59,065 nucleotides of DNA from Bacteroidetes bacterium UBA1312 (GCA_002307135.1 DBTQ01000037.1:1-59065); one strand, 5' to 3'. Counted from the first letter of the stretch, positions 1 to 10,600 are shown. The notes: generated by a model from the sequence alone, not told the origin. Program-made: numbers and translations.

Positions 1-898
1 GCGCTAAACTACCTAAATTGTAAACCATACCAATTGCCCAATCCGAATTTAATTGAACACTACCAACTGTATAAAAGTTAGCAGATGCCGTACCAGTTTG
101 GTTATAAGCATCATTCAAAGCAAATGAAGGGCGCCAGCTTGCAAAATACATACATTTTGCTCTACAATCTTTTGTACCCAAACCTAAATAAGCGTTAGGG
201 TAACCACGACCATTTGCTGTAGCCAAACAATTTTTTGATAATGCGTTGGGTTGATAAACGATTCTATTATCTGTAGGGAAACCTCCTAATGGCCAAGGTT
301 CATCATTATCCGGATCCAATCCACGATAATAGTAAAGATTATTAAGCGTTGTAGCGCCTGTATTTACAAGGTCAACATAAATTACAAAATAGGCCTTACT
401 TTTTTTAACGACCGTAGTTTGCGTAATATCCAAACTGGTACCAATTAAGCCATGCCATATTGCTGTTTGATCTAAAGCGGTAGTAACATAAGACACATTA
501 CCATAACCGGTTCCTGTGAATGTAGCTCCACCAAAACTTGATCCAGATGGGCAGTTAAAAGATGAATATTTAGTTCCGTTTATCTGTACATCCCAACCTT
601 CATAAGGCGAACCAGGAACGAAATAATCACCCATGTAAGTAGTACGTCCTGGCAAACTTACTAGCCATCCATCCTTATCAGGATCTGATACAAAACCCAA
701 TGCTGCTCCAACGTTTGGATGATAACCAGATGGCGCAGTACAACCGCCAAAAGAACCTGTTGTGGCTATACCAACCTCAACATAATCTCCTTTGATATAC
801 TCATCTCCAGTTCCAGTTATCTGAGCATTTGCAGCATTTGCAAATAATGCAAAAATACCTAGGGTTATAAATTTTGAAAGAATAACAATTCGTTTCAT
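1..898 (-). CDS. Secreted protein of unknown function, 3' end outside window
   Basis: The reading frame starts at the ATG whose complement is at 896-898 and stays open to the left window edge, so only about the first 299 residues are present. A signal peptide is clear (MKRIVILSKF..., small residues, then NANAQ with likely cleavage before QITG). The mature part is rich in Gly, Tyr and Asn and includes a 'GDYVEVGI' stretch, a 'DPDKDGW' acidic turn and 'GDYFVPGSPYEGWDVQ'. I associate this layout with large Bacteroidota surface proteins that end in a T9SS or gliding-type sorting domain, but that end is not visible here. No catalytic motif was recognised. It lies 44 bases downstream of the small secreted gene on the same strand and may be co-transcribed with it. 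Confidence 0.75.
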   Translation of the reverse strand, partial: MKRIVILSKFITLGIFALFANAANAQITGTGDEYIKGDYVEVGIATTGSFGGCTAPSGYHPNVGAALGFVSDPDKDGWLVSLPGRTTYMGDYFVPGSPYEGWDVQINGTKYSSFNCPSGSSFGGATFTGTGYGNVSYVTTALDQTAIWHGLIGTSLDITQTTVVKKSKAYFVIYVDLVNTGATTLNNLYYYRGLDPDNDEPWPLGGFPTDNRIVYQPNALSKNCLATANGRGYPNAYLGLGTKDCRAKCMYFASWRPSFALNDAYNQTGTASANFYTVGSVQLNSDWAIGMVYNLGSLA

Positions 899-942
899 AA
901 GATTAATTTTAAAAGAATAAAGTTTATAGTCTCTCGCTAATA

Positions 943-1359
943 TTATTTGCTAAAATTGTAGTGAAAAATACTGGCTTTATCCGTTTCTAAATAGATGTTT
1001 ACAGTGTATGTGCCTGATTTTAGTTTAGACAAATCCCAACTAGCATTGTACAAATAAACTTTTTGTTCCGGTTTCCATGTATATACCACTTTTCCCGAAG
1101 CATCGCTTACTGTCGCCCAAAATGGCATTGGATCAGGTGTGTGTAGCATAAATGAAGCTTTGTCAGTTGGGTGCAATGGACTAAATGAATAGTTCACATT
1201 TACGCGCTCACGAGCGTTAAGCGCATATTCAAAATGTCCTTGTATACCATCAAATTTTTTCGCATATTCAGTGTTCTGTGGAGCACCTAAGCTCGATTGA
1301 GCTTCTGATTTAGGAACAAAATTTAACATCAGTACTGACATTATTAATACTTTTTTCAT
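943..1359 (-). CDS. Small secreted protein, unknown function
   Basis: This encodes 138 residues with an N-terminal signal peptide (MKKVLIMSVLMLNF...SEAQ, cleavage after about residue 20). The mature part has a compact beta-sandwich feel: alternating hydrophobics, 'GKVVYTWKPEQ', and a last strand 'LKSGTYTVNIYLE' that resembles the closing strands of T9SS sorting domains. The usual PNP(A/T) start of such a domain is absent. Just before the ATG the mRNA reads AAAGGAT, one of the few Shine-Dalgarno-like leaders in this window. It lies between kdnB and the partial secreted gene, all on the minus strand. I do not recognise a family. Confidence 0.7.
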   Translation of the reverse strand: MKKVLIMSVLMLNFVPKSEAQSSLGAPQNTEYAKKFDGIQGHFEYALNARERVNVNYSFSPLHPTDKASFMLHTPDPMPFWATVSDASGKVVYTWKPEQKVYLYNASWDLSKLKSGTYTVNIYLETDKASIFHYNFSK

Positions 1360-1536
1360 ATCCTTTAGGCTTTATTTTTGCTGTGAATTTACTAAAATAA
1401 TTTGGGAAACAAGAAAATTTAGAACATAATTTTAAATGTTTCTAATCTACCATAAGACAATGTATTGGTAATGAATGGTTGGTAAAACCAACTCAATTAA
1501 CAACTAAATAACAAAAAAGAGTGGTTTTAATTTATT

Positions 1537-2613
1537 TTACAACTTTTCGAACAGCATTCGTAATCTTGTTCTCGTCATTTTTTCCTCCCAATTAGTACCA
1601 AGTGCGTTTTCCCAAAGCAATTTCATTCCCATAGAAACATCAATCATTGTTTCAAAATCTTTCTCGCTCAAGTTTGCACATACACCTTTGGGTATTTCTA
1701 TTTGATGCTTATCAACCATTCGATGAAATTCCTCTACTCCTTTAGGGTAAAATTCCTGAAGATGATTAAATACAATACAATTACCTAAGCCATGCTTCGT
1801 TCCTAAAAGATAGGATAATCCGTAGCTAACCGCATGTGCTACCCCAACCTGTGAATAAGCAATGCTCATTCCTCCTGCATAAGAAGCCATCATTAACTGC
1901 TCATCACTATTATCATCCCATATATCTTTTTTCAGATAAATATCCTGACACATTTGTAATGCCTTTTGTCCATAAGACTCACTGAACATATTAAGAAATG
2001 TACCATCCAGAGATTCTACGCAATGAATATAGCAATCCATTCCCGTATAAAAGTTCTGATTCTTAGGAACACCTTTTATTAACGCCGGATCTAATATAAT
2101 TTGATCGAAAGGCGTAAAATCAGAATTCATACCTAACTTCTTAGTTGGTCCTGTTAGTACACATGTACGGGAAACCTCTGCCCCTGTACCCGATATAGTA
2201 GGAATACCAACTTTATAAACGGCTCGTTTCCTCACCAAATCATATCCTTGATAATCTTGTGCAAGGCCGTCATTGGTCATCATTATAGCCGTAGCTTTTG
2301 CCAAATCCATGACTGAACCTCCTCCAATACCCACGATACCTGACACCTGCCCAAATTTATTTTTGAGGCCGATTGCAATTTCATCTACATAACTCGTTTT
2401 GGGTTCATAAGTTACGTCTGCAATGATTAACTCATCATTATCACGCAACGGAATCCGTGCTTTGAATACTTCATCATTTTGAAAATGATGATCCAATAAA
2501 AACACCATGGGTGCACCTGACATACGTTTAGGGGCAATAATTTCGTCCAATTGGTCAAAGCATCCACGTCCGTAAACAACGTAATCAACCATTTTAAAAT
2601 TTCTAAATTTCAT
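1537..2613 (-). CDS. kdnB: Iron-type alcohol dehydrogenase family, probable Kdo 8-oxidase KdnB
   Basis: This 358-residue protein belongs to the iron-containing alcohol dehydrogenase family. A Gly-rich nucleotide loop (GIGGGSVMDLAKA) lies near residues 95-107, 'TISGTGAEVS' near 139-148, and the four expected metal ligands fit D193, H197, H260 and H274. The start (KFRNFK...VVYGRGCFDQLDEI) and overall plan match my memory of Shewanella KdnB, which oxidises C8 of Kdo as the first step to 8-amino-3,8-dideoxy-manno-octulosonate. Its place 35 bases downstream of kdsB, the CMP-Kdo synthetase, supports this strongly. The partner aminotransferase KdnA is not in the window. A generic alcohol dehydrogenase is the alternative, but the neighbour makes that less likely. 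Confidence 0.82.
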   Translation of the reverse strand: MKFRNFKMVDYVVYGRGCFDQLDEIIAPKRMSGAPMVFLLDHHFQNDEVFKARIPLRDNDELIIADVTYEPKTSYVDEIAIGLKNKFGQVSGIVGIGGGSVMDLAKATAIMMTNDGLAQDYQGYDLVRKRAVYKVGIPTISGTGAEVSRTCVLTGPTKKLGMNSDFTPFDQIILDPALIKGVPKNQNFYTGMDCYIHCVESLDGTFLNMFSESYGQKALQMCQDIYLKKDIWDDNSDEQLMMASYAGGMSIAYSQVGVAHAVSYGLSYLLGTKHGLGNCIVFNHLQEFYPKGVEEFHRMVDKHQIEIPKGVCANLSEKDFETMIDVSMGMKLLWENALGTNWEEKMTRTRLRMLFEKL

Positions 2614-2648
2614 ATTTATAGCTTAGTTATTATATTTTAATAGTCAGA

Positions 2649-3392
2649 TTAAAGCCATCCATTTTTTTCCATTAATTTTTCTGCTCTTATTATGTCTTCG
2701 GGTGTATCTATCTCTACACCCATATAGTTTGCAATGGCCATTTTAATAGAAACGCCATTCTCCAAGAATCGAAGGCATTCTATTTTCTCTGCTATTTCAA
2801 GAGGTGTCATTGCCCAATTAGTAAAATTGAGTAATGCATTTTTGCGAAATGCATAAACGCCAATATGTTCGTAATAAGTGATATTGACTTCTTTATTGCG
2901 CGGAAACGGGATAACACTACGCGAAAAAAAGAGCGCATTATTTCTATTATCCAATGCCACTTTTACATAGTTTGGGTCTTCAATCAATTGCTGTTCGTGG
3001 AGCACTTGTACCAAAGATGCGACCTCAACGCCCCCTGATACATCATTTTTAAAAAGATTCAATAGTTGAGCTAAGGGTTCTGCCTGCACAAAAGGTTCAT
3101 CACCTTGTACATTTACAAATACATCTCCATCCAAATCCTTTACGACTTCTGCTATGCGGTCCGTACCGCTTTCATAAACGCCTTTACTTTTCACAGCCTT
3201 GCCACCATACTGTTGAATTTCTGCCATTATTTCTTCGCTGTCCGTAACGACTATTACTTCATCAAACAATTCTGTATTGACAGTAGATTCATAAGTACGA
3301 CGAATAACAGTCTTCCCTTTAAGTTGAGCCAATAATTTATTGGGGAACCGCGTAGCACCTAATCGTGCAGGTATTAATGCTGTAAATTTCAT
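2649..3392 (-). CDS. kdsB: 3-deoxy-manno-octulosonate cytidylyltransferase (CMP-Kdo or CMP-Kdo8N synthetase)
   Basis: This 247-residue cytosolic enzyme activates Kdo with CTP before its transfer to lipid A. Family motifs are visible in order: 'IPARLGATRFPNKLL' at residues 7-21 (nucleotide binding), 'SGTDRIAEV' near 75, 'VNVQGDEP' near 93-100, 'YYEHIGVYAFR' in the middle, 'EIAEKIECLRFLENG' near 199-213, and the final 'EIDTPEDI' metal/substrate region. Length is standard for KdsB. It sits between a glycosyltransferase (40 bases upstream) and kdnB (35 bases downstream), so all three are probably one transcript. A TATTTTTG box at 3401-3408 (minus) ends 9 bases from the ATG and may be an internal promoter. 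With kdnB next door the natural substrate may be Kdo8N, as in Shewanella. Confidence 0.95.
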   Translation of the reverse strand: MKFTALIPARLGATRFPNKLLAQLKGKTVIRRTYESTVNTELFDEVIVVTDSEEIMAEIQQYGGKAVKSKGVYESGTDRIAEVVKDLDGDVFVNVQGDEPFVQAEPLAQLLNLFKNDVSGGVEVASLVQVLHEQQLIEDPNYVKVALDNRNNALFFSRSVIPFPRNKEVNITYYEHIGVYAFRKNALLNFTNWAMTPLEIAEKIECLRFLENGVSIKMAIANYMGVEIDTPEDIIRAEKLMEKNGWL

Positions 3393-3432
3393 ACGAGTGC
3401 CAAAAATACTAATAAGCTGTATAAAGAGTATA

Positions 3433-4497
3433 TTAATTGGGCTTTTTTATTGACATAAGTATTTCTGCCCAAGTAGCAGAATTAGTAACTATACCCAAAC
3501 TATTACTTTTTGTACCCATTGCAAACAATGTTGCATCATCTGTAGCGATTATTTTTTTAAATGCGGCAGCAATACTTGCGATATTATTGCCATCACATAA
3601 AAATCCATTCTCACCTTCTATCAAAAAATGAGGTTGAGCACCACATTGCTCCGAAACAATTAAGGGCATCCCTGCACTGGCAAATTCTTGTATCACTGTT
3701 CCCCAAGGCTCATCGGTGCTACACAAACAAAAAACACCTGATTGCGCTGCGATATTAATCAAATCTTGTTGCGCTAAAAAGTGTTTATATTCAATTGCCA
3801 CATGTTGTAACAATTTATCTTTAAACATAGAGCCGTTACCTATCACTTCCAATCGCCAATCTTTTCGCTCATGCGGTCGCAACGTATGAAAAGCAAGTAA
3901 TAGATTTTTTAATTTATGAGGTTCTAAACGTCCAACATACAAAAATAGTTTAGGGAATTTTTTGAGCGAGGAGGCACAAAAGTTTTGATAAGCTTGACCA
4001 AACAAATCACTGTCAGGTGCATATAAATTAAGTGCAATTTGCGATTCTGAGAAACCTAAAAGTTGTGCGTAGTCCAATTGTCGTTTACCCGGAATCCAAG
4101 CATTGGTAAAATATTTTTGAATAGTAAAAGGCGCAAGTTTTACCAACACTTTTTGTTTGAAAGTACCTTTCCATTGGGTATCGAAAGCACAAATTGTTGT
4201 GGCACCTTTGTTCTTCAATAATTTGCACCAGGATAAATAACGCAACTGCATCCAACCTGCACAAAAAACTATATCAGGACTAAAAGCTTCAATGTCTTTC
4301 CATAATAAAGAATCTGGTTCATAATCATACTTAAAGACCCGAAGCTTTGGATGTGACATTAATGATACTGGAGCCGACTCACTTTCATTTTGACAAACAA
4401 CCCATATCTCAACATCATAATTAGTGAGCAAAATGCGAAGGCCTGATGATAAAAAGGGCTGCACTTGTGCTGCCAGAAAAAGGATACGAGTCTGCAT
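3433..4497 (-). CDS. Glycosyltransferase (GT4-like)
   Basis: This 354-residue protein has a two-Rossmann GT-B outline. The N-terminal half includes 'DIVFCAGW'; the C-terminal half has 'FLYVGRLEPHKLKNLLLAF' (typical start of the GT4 donor domain), 'LEVIGNG', and 'STDEPWGTVIQEFASAGMPL', which carries the E-x7-E type donor-sugar motif. An in-frame TTG at 4524 exists upstream, but it precedes the TATATTTG promoter box, so I use the ATG at 4497. It is the first gene of the GT-kdsB-kdnB operon and is divergent from a second glycosyltransferase, which suggests lipopolysaccharide core or surface-polysaccharide assembly. Donor and acceptor sugars cannot be told from sequence. Confidence 0.88.
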   Translation of the reverse strand: MQTRILFLAAQVQPFLSSGLRILLTNYDVEIWVVCQNESESAPVSLMSHPKLRVFKYDYEPDSLLWKDIEAFSPDIVFCAGWMQLRYLSWCKLLKNKGATTICAFDTQWKGTFKQKVLVKLAPFTIQKYFTNAWIPGKRQLDYAQLLGFSESQIALNLYAPDSDLFGQAYQNFCASSLKKFPKLFLYVGRLEPHKLKNLLLAFHTLRPHERKDWRLEVIGNGSMFKDKLLQHVAIEYKHFLAQQDLINIAAQSGVFCLCSTDEPWGTVIQEFASAGMPLIVSEQCGAQPHFLIEGENGFLCDGNNIASIAAAFKKIIATDDATLFAMGTKSNSLGIVTNSATWAEILMSIKKPN

Positions 4498-4506
4498 ACG
4501 AATATG

Positions 4507-4538
4507 CAAATATAAAATTTGCAATGCTTAAAAAACAA
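4507..4538 (-). promoter_or_regulatory. Bacteroidota -33/-7 promoter for the GT-kdsB-kdnB operon
   Basis: On the minus strand TATATTTG (4514 to 4507) fits the -7 consensus TAnnTTTG, and a TTG (4538 to 4536) lies 21 bases upstream, the expected spacing. Transcription would start about 5 bases after the box, so the mRNA leader before the ATG at 4497 would be only a few bases. The element lies in the 75-base gap between two divergent glycosyltransferase genes. Confidence 0.5.
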
Positions 4539-4572
4539 ATCGATATATCTTTAGGGATTCTTAGCAATATAG

Positions 4573-5697
4573 ATGAAGCTCATAGTAAACACTACCAATA
4601 TGCAAAGCGGAGGCTCCTTACAGGTCGCCCTTAGTTTGTTGAGTGAATGGAATGCAGGACATAAAGAGCATCAATATTTTATTTTTTTATCACCACAATT
4701 AGCGCCATTAATCGACGAAAAATTGTTTGATTCTAATTTTCATTTCTATTACTTCGATAAAAACCCAACATATACCACCTTTACCGCTTTAACTTTTCAT
4801 CGAGGGTTGACAGCGTTAGAACGAGCAATAAATCCTGATACTGTTTTTACCGTATTCGGCCCAGCTCTTTGGAAACCAAAGAGTAATCATATAGTCGGCT
4901 TTGCAAATGGTTATTATTTATTCGACGATTCAGACTATATCAGAAAAAAAGTGCTTACCGGCTTCTTGCAACGAACGAAATATTATGTTCGGAGATTTTT
5001 AATTTTCCGACAATTAAAAAAAGAAGCAGCTACCTATTGGGTGGAAACCATAATTGCAAAAAAAAGATTGGAACAATTATTTGCGCCAAACATAAAAATA
5101 GAAGTAGTTGGTAATACGTATGGCGCAAGTTTTAAAAATAAGGCATTAGACGAAAGTAGTTCAAACAACTTATTTAATTTACTTTATTTAACAGCTTACT
5201 ACCCACATAAAAACATAGAAATAATACCAAAAGTGATTGTCGAATTAAAAAAAAGGAATGTCAGTTGCTGCTTTCTATTGACATTATCCAACGCCGTTTT
5301 CAATAAAATTTTCGACAGCGAAACAGATAAAAACTATGTACAAAATTTAGCAACAATAAGTCCTGATGATGCAGCAAGAGTATATCAATGCTGTGATGCC
5401 GTTTTTGTACCTTCATTGCTGGAAACTTTTTCGGCAAATTACCCCGAAGCAATGAAATCAAACAAACCTATACTCACCTCTGATCTCGATTTTGCGCATC
5501 AAATTTGCGGTGATGCAGCTTTATATTTCAACCCTATAAACGAACATGACATTGCTGATAAAATTGAATTATTGATGAGCAACAAATCATTTCAGGAACA
5601 TCTTATTGCTGAAGGACAACAACAATTGTTGAAACTCGAAACCCCAGAATCGAGAGCCGATAAATTAATGCGATTGATAGAACAATCTTGTGGTTAG
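4573..5697 (+). CDS. Glycosyltransferase (GT4-like)
   Basis: This 374-residue GT-B type protein starts MKLIVNTTNMQSGGSLQVAL, where the Gly-rich loop after the first strand is the usual acceptor-side feature. The C-terminal donor domain has 'FNLLYLTAYYPHKNIEIIP' near residues 201-219 and, near 283-300, 'PSLLETFSANYPEAM', the E-x7-E signature of GT4 enzymes, then 'KPILTSDLDFAHQICGDAA'. It is followed 25 bases later by asnB on the same strand, so sugar transfer and amidation genes are probably co-transcribed. It diverges from the minus-strand GT-kdsB-kdnB operon, giving a two-sided envelope-sugar locus. Sugar specificity is unknown. Confidence 0.88.
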   Translation: MKLIVNTTNMQSGGSLQVALSLLSEWNAGHKEHQYFIFLSPQLAPLIDEKLFDSNFHFYYFDKNPTYTTFTALTFHRGLTALERAINPDTVFTVFGPALWKPKSNHIVGFANGYYLFDDSDYIRKKVLTGFLQRTKYYVRRFLIFRQLKKEAATYWVETIIAKKRLEQLFAPNIKIEVVGNTYGASFKNKALDESSSNNLFNLLYLTAYYPHKNIEIIPKVIVELKKRNVSCCFLLTLSNAVFNKIFDSETDKNYVQNLATISPDDAARVYQCCDAVFVPSLLETFSANYPEAMKSNKPILTSDLDFAHQICGDAALYFNPINEHDIADKIELLMSNKSFQEHLIAEGQQQLLKLETPESRADKLMRLIEQSCG

Positions 5698-5722
5698 AAA
5701 TTAAATTCTTGAGAATAATAAC

Positions 5723-7624
5723 ATGTGTGGAATAATAGGTATCATCGACGCTAATATTAACGACTATCAATTGCGACAGGCCATGCAATCAATAGCTCAT
5801 CGTGGACCAGACGGGAGGGGTACATTTAGTGACACACCATTACATTTAGGACATGTACGTTTAGCGATTCAAGATATTTCGGAGCTGGCAAGCCAACCCA
5901 TGCAGTCGCCCGACAATCGCTATACAATTATTTTCAATGGAGAGATATACAATCATTGGGAAATACGTGAAGAGTTAATACAAAAAGGAATTTCATTTCA
6001 ATCAAAGTCCGACACAGAGACTTTATTACAAGCCTATATTTATTATGGAGAACAAGTATTGCAAAGAATAAATGGCATGTTTGCTTTTGCAATTTATGAT
6101 TGTCAATCAAGAAATATTTTTATAGCGAGAGATAACTTCGGTATCAAACCATTATATTATTATCACAAGAATAGGGAATTTCGGTTTGCATCCGAGATAA
6201 AGGCGTTAGCAGCCATAGGTAGTTTTGACAAAAAATTGAGCCTAGATGCTTTATTTCAAACAGTGATGTTGCAGTGGCAAATTTCAGATAACACTGGATT
6301 CAAACATGTTCATAAATTATTACCAGGTCATTGTATTAGTTTAAATATTGACCACCCAGAAACATTGAAAATTAAGAAATGGTACCAATTACCATTTACA
6401 GGTCTGTATGAGAAACTAAGTGAGCAGGCTTGGATTGAGCGTTTAGATTTTGTGCTTACAGAAGCTGTAGAACGGCAATTATTGAGTGACCGACCACTTG
6501 CATATTTTCTTTCCGGCGGTTTGGATTCCAGTTTACTATTAGCAATTGCTCATAAAATCACCGGACAGAAAAAACAGCATTGCTATACTATTGATGCCGG
6601 TACTGAATTCCAACAAGAAGGCTTTTCCAATGATCTTTATTACGCAAAGAATGTAGCGCAGCAATTCAATGCATACCTGCATATTCTTCCTGCTCAAGCC
6701 AATATCATACAAGGCTTCGACCAAATGATTTGGCAATTAGATGAAGCGCAAGGAGATATTGCTCCATTGCTTGTACAACAAATAGCAATGTGTGCTGACA
6801 AAGATGATTTCAAGGTATTAATAAGTGGAGCCGGAGCCGATGATTTATACTCAGGCTATCGTCGTCACCAAGCACTTTACTATCAACAAGCATTAAACTC
6901 GCTGCCTCTATTCCTGAAAAAAGGAATAGAAAATATTACCTCCTTTTTACCCGAGCATGTAACAACAAGAAGGTTTAAAAAGCTAACGGCACATTTAACA
7001 GCAACACAAAGGGAACAGATGGCGGCTTATTTTTATTGGTCAAGCCCTACTGAAGCTCTTGCATTGTTCTCCAAAGATTGCAAACAGGCAATTAATACAC
7101 ATTGTATTGAACAATATTTTGCTTCTCTATTGGCCGAAATACCCGATGAGCACAATAAGCTCAATCAAATGCTATACTACGAAATGAATAGTTTTTTACC
7201 CAACCACAACCTCAATTATACAGATAAGATGTCGATGGCTGCGGGCGTAGAAGTACGTGTCCCCTATCTAGATACAGCCGTTGCTGCATTAAGCACTAGC
7301 ATACCTCCCGAACTAAAAATGCGTGGCACTACCACCAAATATTTACTCAAGAAAGTTGCCGAAAAATATTTACCTAAATCAATTATCTACCGCAAAAAAA
7401 CAGGGTTTGGCGCACCACTGCGTAGCTGGATAAAAAACGATTTAGCTTTTCAACAAAGGATAGAAGAACGATTAATGGATTCATCGTTTATTGGTCGCAA
7501 TATATTCGACCAGAAAGGGATTATGCAATTAATAGACGATACCCAACATAATAGGCGTGATGGTAGCTATACAATCCTATCGCTATTATCCATTGAAAGC
7601 TGGCTAAGGCAGTTTGCAGAATAA
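5723..7624 (+). CDS. asnB: Asparagine synthase (glutamine-hydrolysing) family
   Basis: This 633-residue class II glutamine amidotransferase begins MCGIIGIID, so Cys2 is the N-terminal nucleophile after Met removal. Further glutaminase motifs 'HRGPDGRG' and 'NGEIYNH' follow. The synthetase domain has the PP-loop 'SGGLDSS' near residues 263-270, 'GAGADDLYSGYRRH' near 372-385, and the C-terminal 'NYTDKMSMAAGVEVRVPYLD'. Length matches the long AsnB group often found in polysaccharide loci. It may make asparagine from aspartate, or amidate a uronic-acid sugar as proposed for WbpS-like proteins. The preceding glycosyltransferase favours an envelope role, but motif reading cannot separate these options. 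Confidence 0.92.
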   Translation: MCGIIGIIDANINDYQLRQAMQSIAHRGPDGRGTFSDTPLHLGHVRLAIQDISELASQPMQSPDNRYTIIFNGEIYNHWEIREELIQKGISFQSKSDTETLLQAYIYYGEQVLQRINGMFAFAIYDCQSRNIFIARDNFGIKPLYYYHKNREFRFASEIKALAAIGSFDKKLSLDALFQTVMLQWQISDNTGFKHVHKLLPGHCISLNIDHPETLKIKKWYQLPFTGLYEKLSEQAWIERLDFVLTEAVERQLLSDRPLAYFLSGGLDSSLLLAIAHKITGQKKQHCYTIDAGTEFQQEGFSNDLYYAKNVAQQFNAYLHILPAQANIIQGFDQMIWQLDEAQGDIAPLLVQQIAMCADKDDFKVLISGAGADDLYSGYRRHQALYYQQALNSLPLFLKKGIENITSFLPEHVTTRRFKKLTAHLTATQREQMAAYFYWSSPTEALALFSKDCKQAINTHCIEQYFASLLAEIPDEHNKLNQMLYYEMNSFLPNHNLNYTDKMSMAAGVEVRVPYLDTAVAALSTSIPPELKMRGTTTKYLLKKVAEKYLPKSIIYRKKTGFGAPLRSWIKNDLAFQQRIEERLMDSSFIGRNIFDQKGIMQLIDDTQHNRRDGSYTILSLLSIESWLRQFAE

Positions 7625-7641
7625 ACGGCGAAGGAAAGCCG

Positions 7642-10600
7642 CTAACTAAATAAATAAGCAATATCATCTCTGGTCAAGCGTTTCATAATAGTGCTATCAT
7701 CAGAAATTAAATCCTCAGCCAATGAACGTTTGCGCTCTTGCAATAAAAGCATCTTTTCTTCAATTGTGTCTTTACATATAAAGCGATAAGCAAATACATT
7801 CTTGGTCTGTCCAATACGATGGGTACGGTCAATAGCTTGTTGTTCTACAGCAGGGTTCCACCAAGGATCAACGATATATACATAATCGGCTGCAGTAAGG
7901 TTAAGCCCTACTCCACCAGCTTTCAGCGAGATTAAAAACACTTTACAATCCGGATTATCTTGAAATTCATTGATAGCCTTTTCTCGTTCAGCAGAATTAC
8001 TGCTACCATCGAAATAAACATAAGGGATACCTTTTGCTTTGAGGCCTTCACGGATAAGAGATAACATGCCAAGGAATTGAGAGAATACTAATGCCTTATG
8101 ATTCCCTGTATTTTCTTCTAGTTCACGCGTAAGCTCTTCAAGTTTTACAGAGTGGTTTTCAAATTTTTCCTGATCATTAATAATCGCCGGAGAATCACAT
8201 ATTTGTCGCAACCGTGTTAATCCCTGTAAGATATGGAACTGCGATTTCTGCAATCCCTGTTGGTCAATCATTCCCAATATTTGAGATTGATAATTACTAC
8301 GGTAAGCTTCGTATATTTTACGTTGCTCTTTACCCATTTCACAGAACAAGACTGTCTCCGTTTTCTCAGGCAAATCCTTCGCCACTTGATCTTTTGTACG
8401 ACGTAATAAAAAAGGATAGATTAATTTCTTGAGTTGTTCTTTAGCATCTTTTTCTTGAAATTTATCGATTGGCACAGCAAATTCATTCATAAAGAAATCT
8501 CTAGTGCCTAACATACCCGGATTCAAAAAATTCATTTGAGCATACAAATCAAAAGTATTATTTTGAATTGGAGTACCGCTCAATGCAAGTCTGTATTTAG
8601 CATTGATTAAAGATGCTGCTTTCGTAGCTAATGATTTTGGGTTTTTTATCGCTTGCGATTCATCAAGCACTACATAATCAAATTGGAATTCAGCAAACAT
8701 TTTTATATCGCTACGAATAGTACCGTAAGAGGTTATAATAACATCTACATCCTGAAAAGCCTCGACTTTAGATGCACGTTTCGGCCCATGATGTATGAGT
8801 GATTTTAAATGTGGGGTAAATTTACTAATCTCCTTTTCCCAATTGTAGGTTAGTGTGGTAGGGCACACTACTAAAAATTTAGCTTCCGGATGTTCATTTT
8901 TGTAATGAGCCAACCATGACAGTGTTTGTATAGTTTTACCCAACCCCATATCATCTGCTAAAATACCACCCCAGCCAGCTTCTTTAAGAAACATTAGCCA
9001 TTGAAATCCGGCCTGCTGATAAGGACGAAGTACCGCATTTAAGTTTTCGGGGGCCTGAATATTACTATAATCATTCTCCACAATTTTATCCAGCTGTAAC
9101 TTTTTATCTTCAAGCTCTTTTTGTAGCTCGTCTTCATTTACATCCGCAAGCAAATCATCTAATATACTAAAGTGGATTTTTTTGACCCGAAGTTTACCAT
9201 CTTTGACTTCCCCCATTTTACTCAGCAAGCCAAATTTCTGCATCACATTATCGGGCAAAATACCTACGCTTCCGTCATTTAACTTTACAAAGTTTTCTTT
9301 CCGTGCCAAAGCTTTTTTCACCTCTACGATACTTACTGACTGGTCGCCAAAAGTCAAATCTACTGACGTTTCAAACCAATCAATATCGCTACTGATTTGA
9401 ACTTTGGTCTGTGCCTTGTTCTTGTTTACACGCAAAGCTTTTAGATTGTCATAACCTAAAACTTCCGCATTCCATTCCAACATTCTTTCATTGAAATAAA
9501 AGAACCAATTAGCAGCCAATACGTCTTTGGCTTTCATATAATATTGCTTTTCGCGATTGCTGTACAGCATATTATCATGGAGCCTTTTGATCATATCACA
9601 AAATGCTTGTTCCGCAATTATATCACGTTCTATAATAGTTACAAGACCATTTTCTGCTTTTACTATTTGAGTAGAATCACCTAATTTGGCCTCTACTCCA
9701 TTATATAAAAATGCGGGTTGCAAATAAAATAACTCGCCCAGCTCATGTACATAAATTCTAAATATCGGAGGTACATTACTTACAGAAGCAATCAACTCTG
9801 GAGCAAAGTGAATGGCAACTTGCTTTCTCCACTGCACTATTTGCGTTTCGAGAAAATCGTTCCATTCCGCTTTAGGTATATCCATTTTACCTGTAGGCAA
9901 AAAACGTTCTACAATCGCCAATTCATGGACATTATTGACACAATGAACTTTTTGCTCGTGCAAAATAAGAGCTGCGTTAATAGCTTTTGTTGCTACAAAA
10001 GGGACTACTTCTTCGAAAATACTCCACTCTAATTCTATCTGATAGTTATTGCCTTCAACATGAACATTGAGCACGGGCACTGCCGGTATTGCGGAGAACG
10101 AAAGCGAACTAATAGATTTACTATTGAAACTTTTTCCCTGCAAACGGACATAACATCGAGGGTTATTTTCGTTGCGATGGATAATACTCTTATACTTGGG
10201 TAAAAGGTACTCCCAAAGCGGAAGATACAATTCGTCTTGAATCTGATCTTTCAGTACGGAGTGGTAATCACCAATAAAATCGCCAAAAGGTAAGTTTTTC
10301 TTTAGATATCGAATTATTTCTTCCGGCATACATTTTCGGGCGAGCGATATCCAGTCATGTTCGTGTTCCTTAAATACACTAGTATTAATGTATTTATCTA
10401 ATTCCAACTTTTCCGTTTTGCCCAAAAACTGATAAGACTCCTCGTCAGTTTCGCCTGTGATAAGTTCAATTCCACAATGCGGATACCAGTCAGACTGCGT
10501 ATCTAAAACGATTCCTAATAATTTAGGTTCACTATCACTAGGGCGCTCAGCCACGTCAACACCTATTTGTGGTATAGATGTGACTGCAACTATTTTTTTA

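Noticed and set aside
1478..1492. Terminator after kdnB
   Set aside because: Only a 6-bp inverted repeat (GTTGGT/ACCAAC) with a 3-base loop and no T-run on the minus strand.
7626..7644. Terminator between asnB and the SNF2 gene
   Set aside because: The stem is only about 4-5 bp (CGGC/GCCG) and lacks a T-run; too weak to call.
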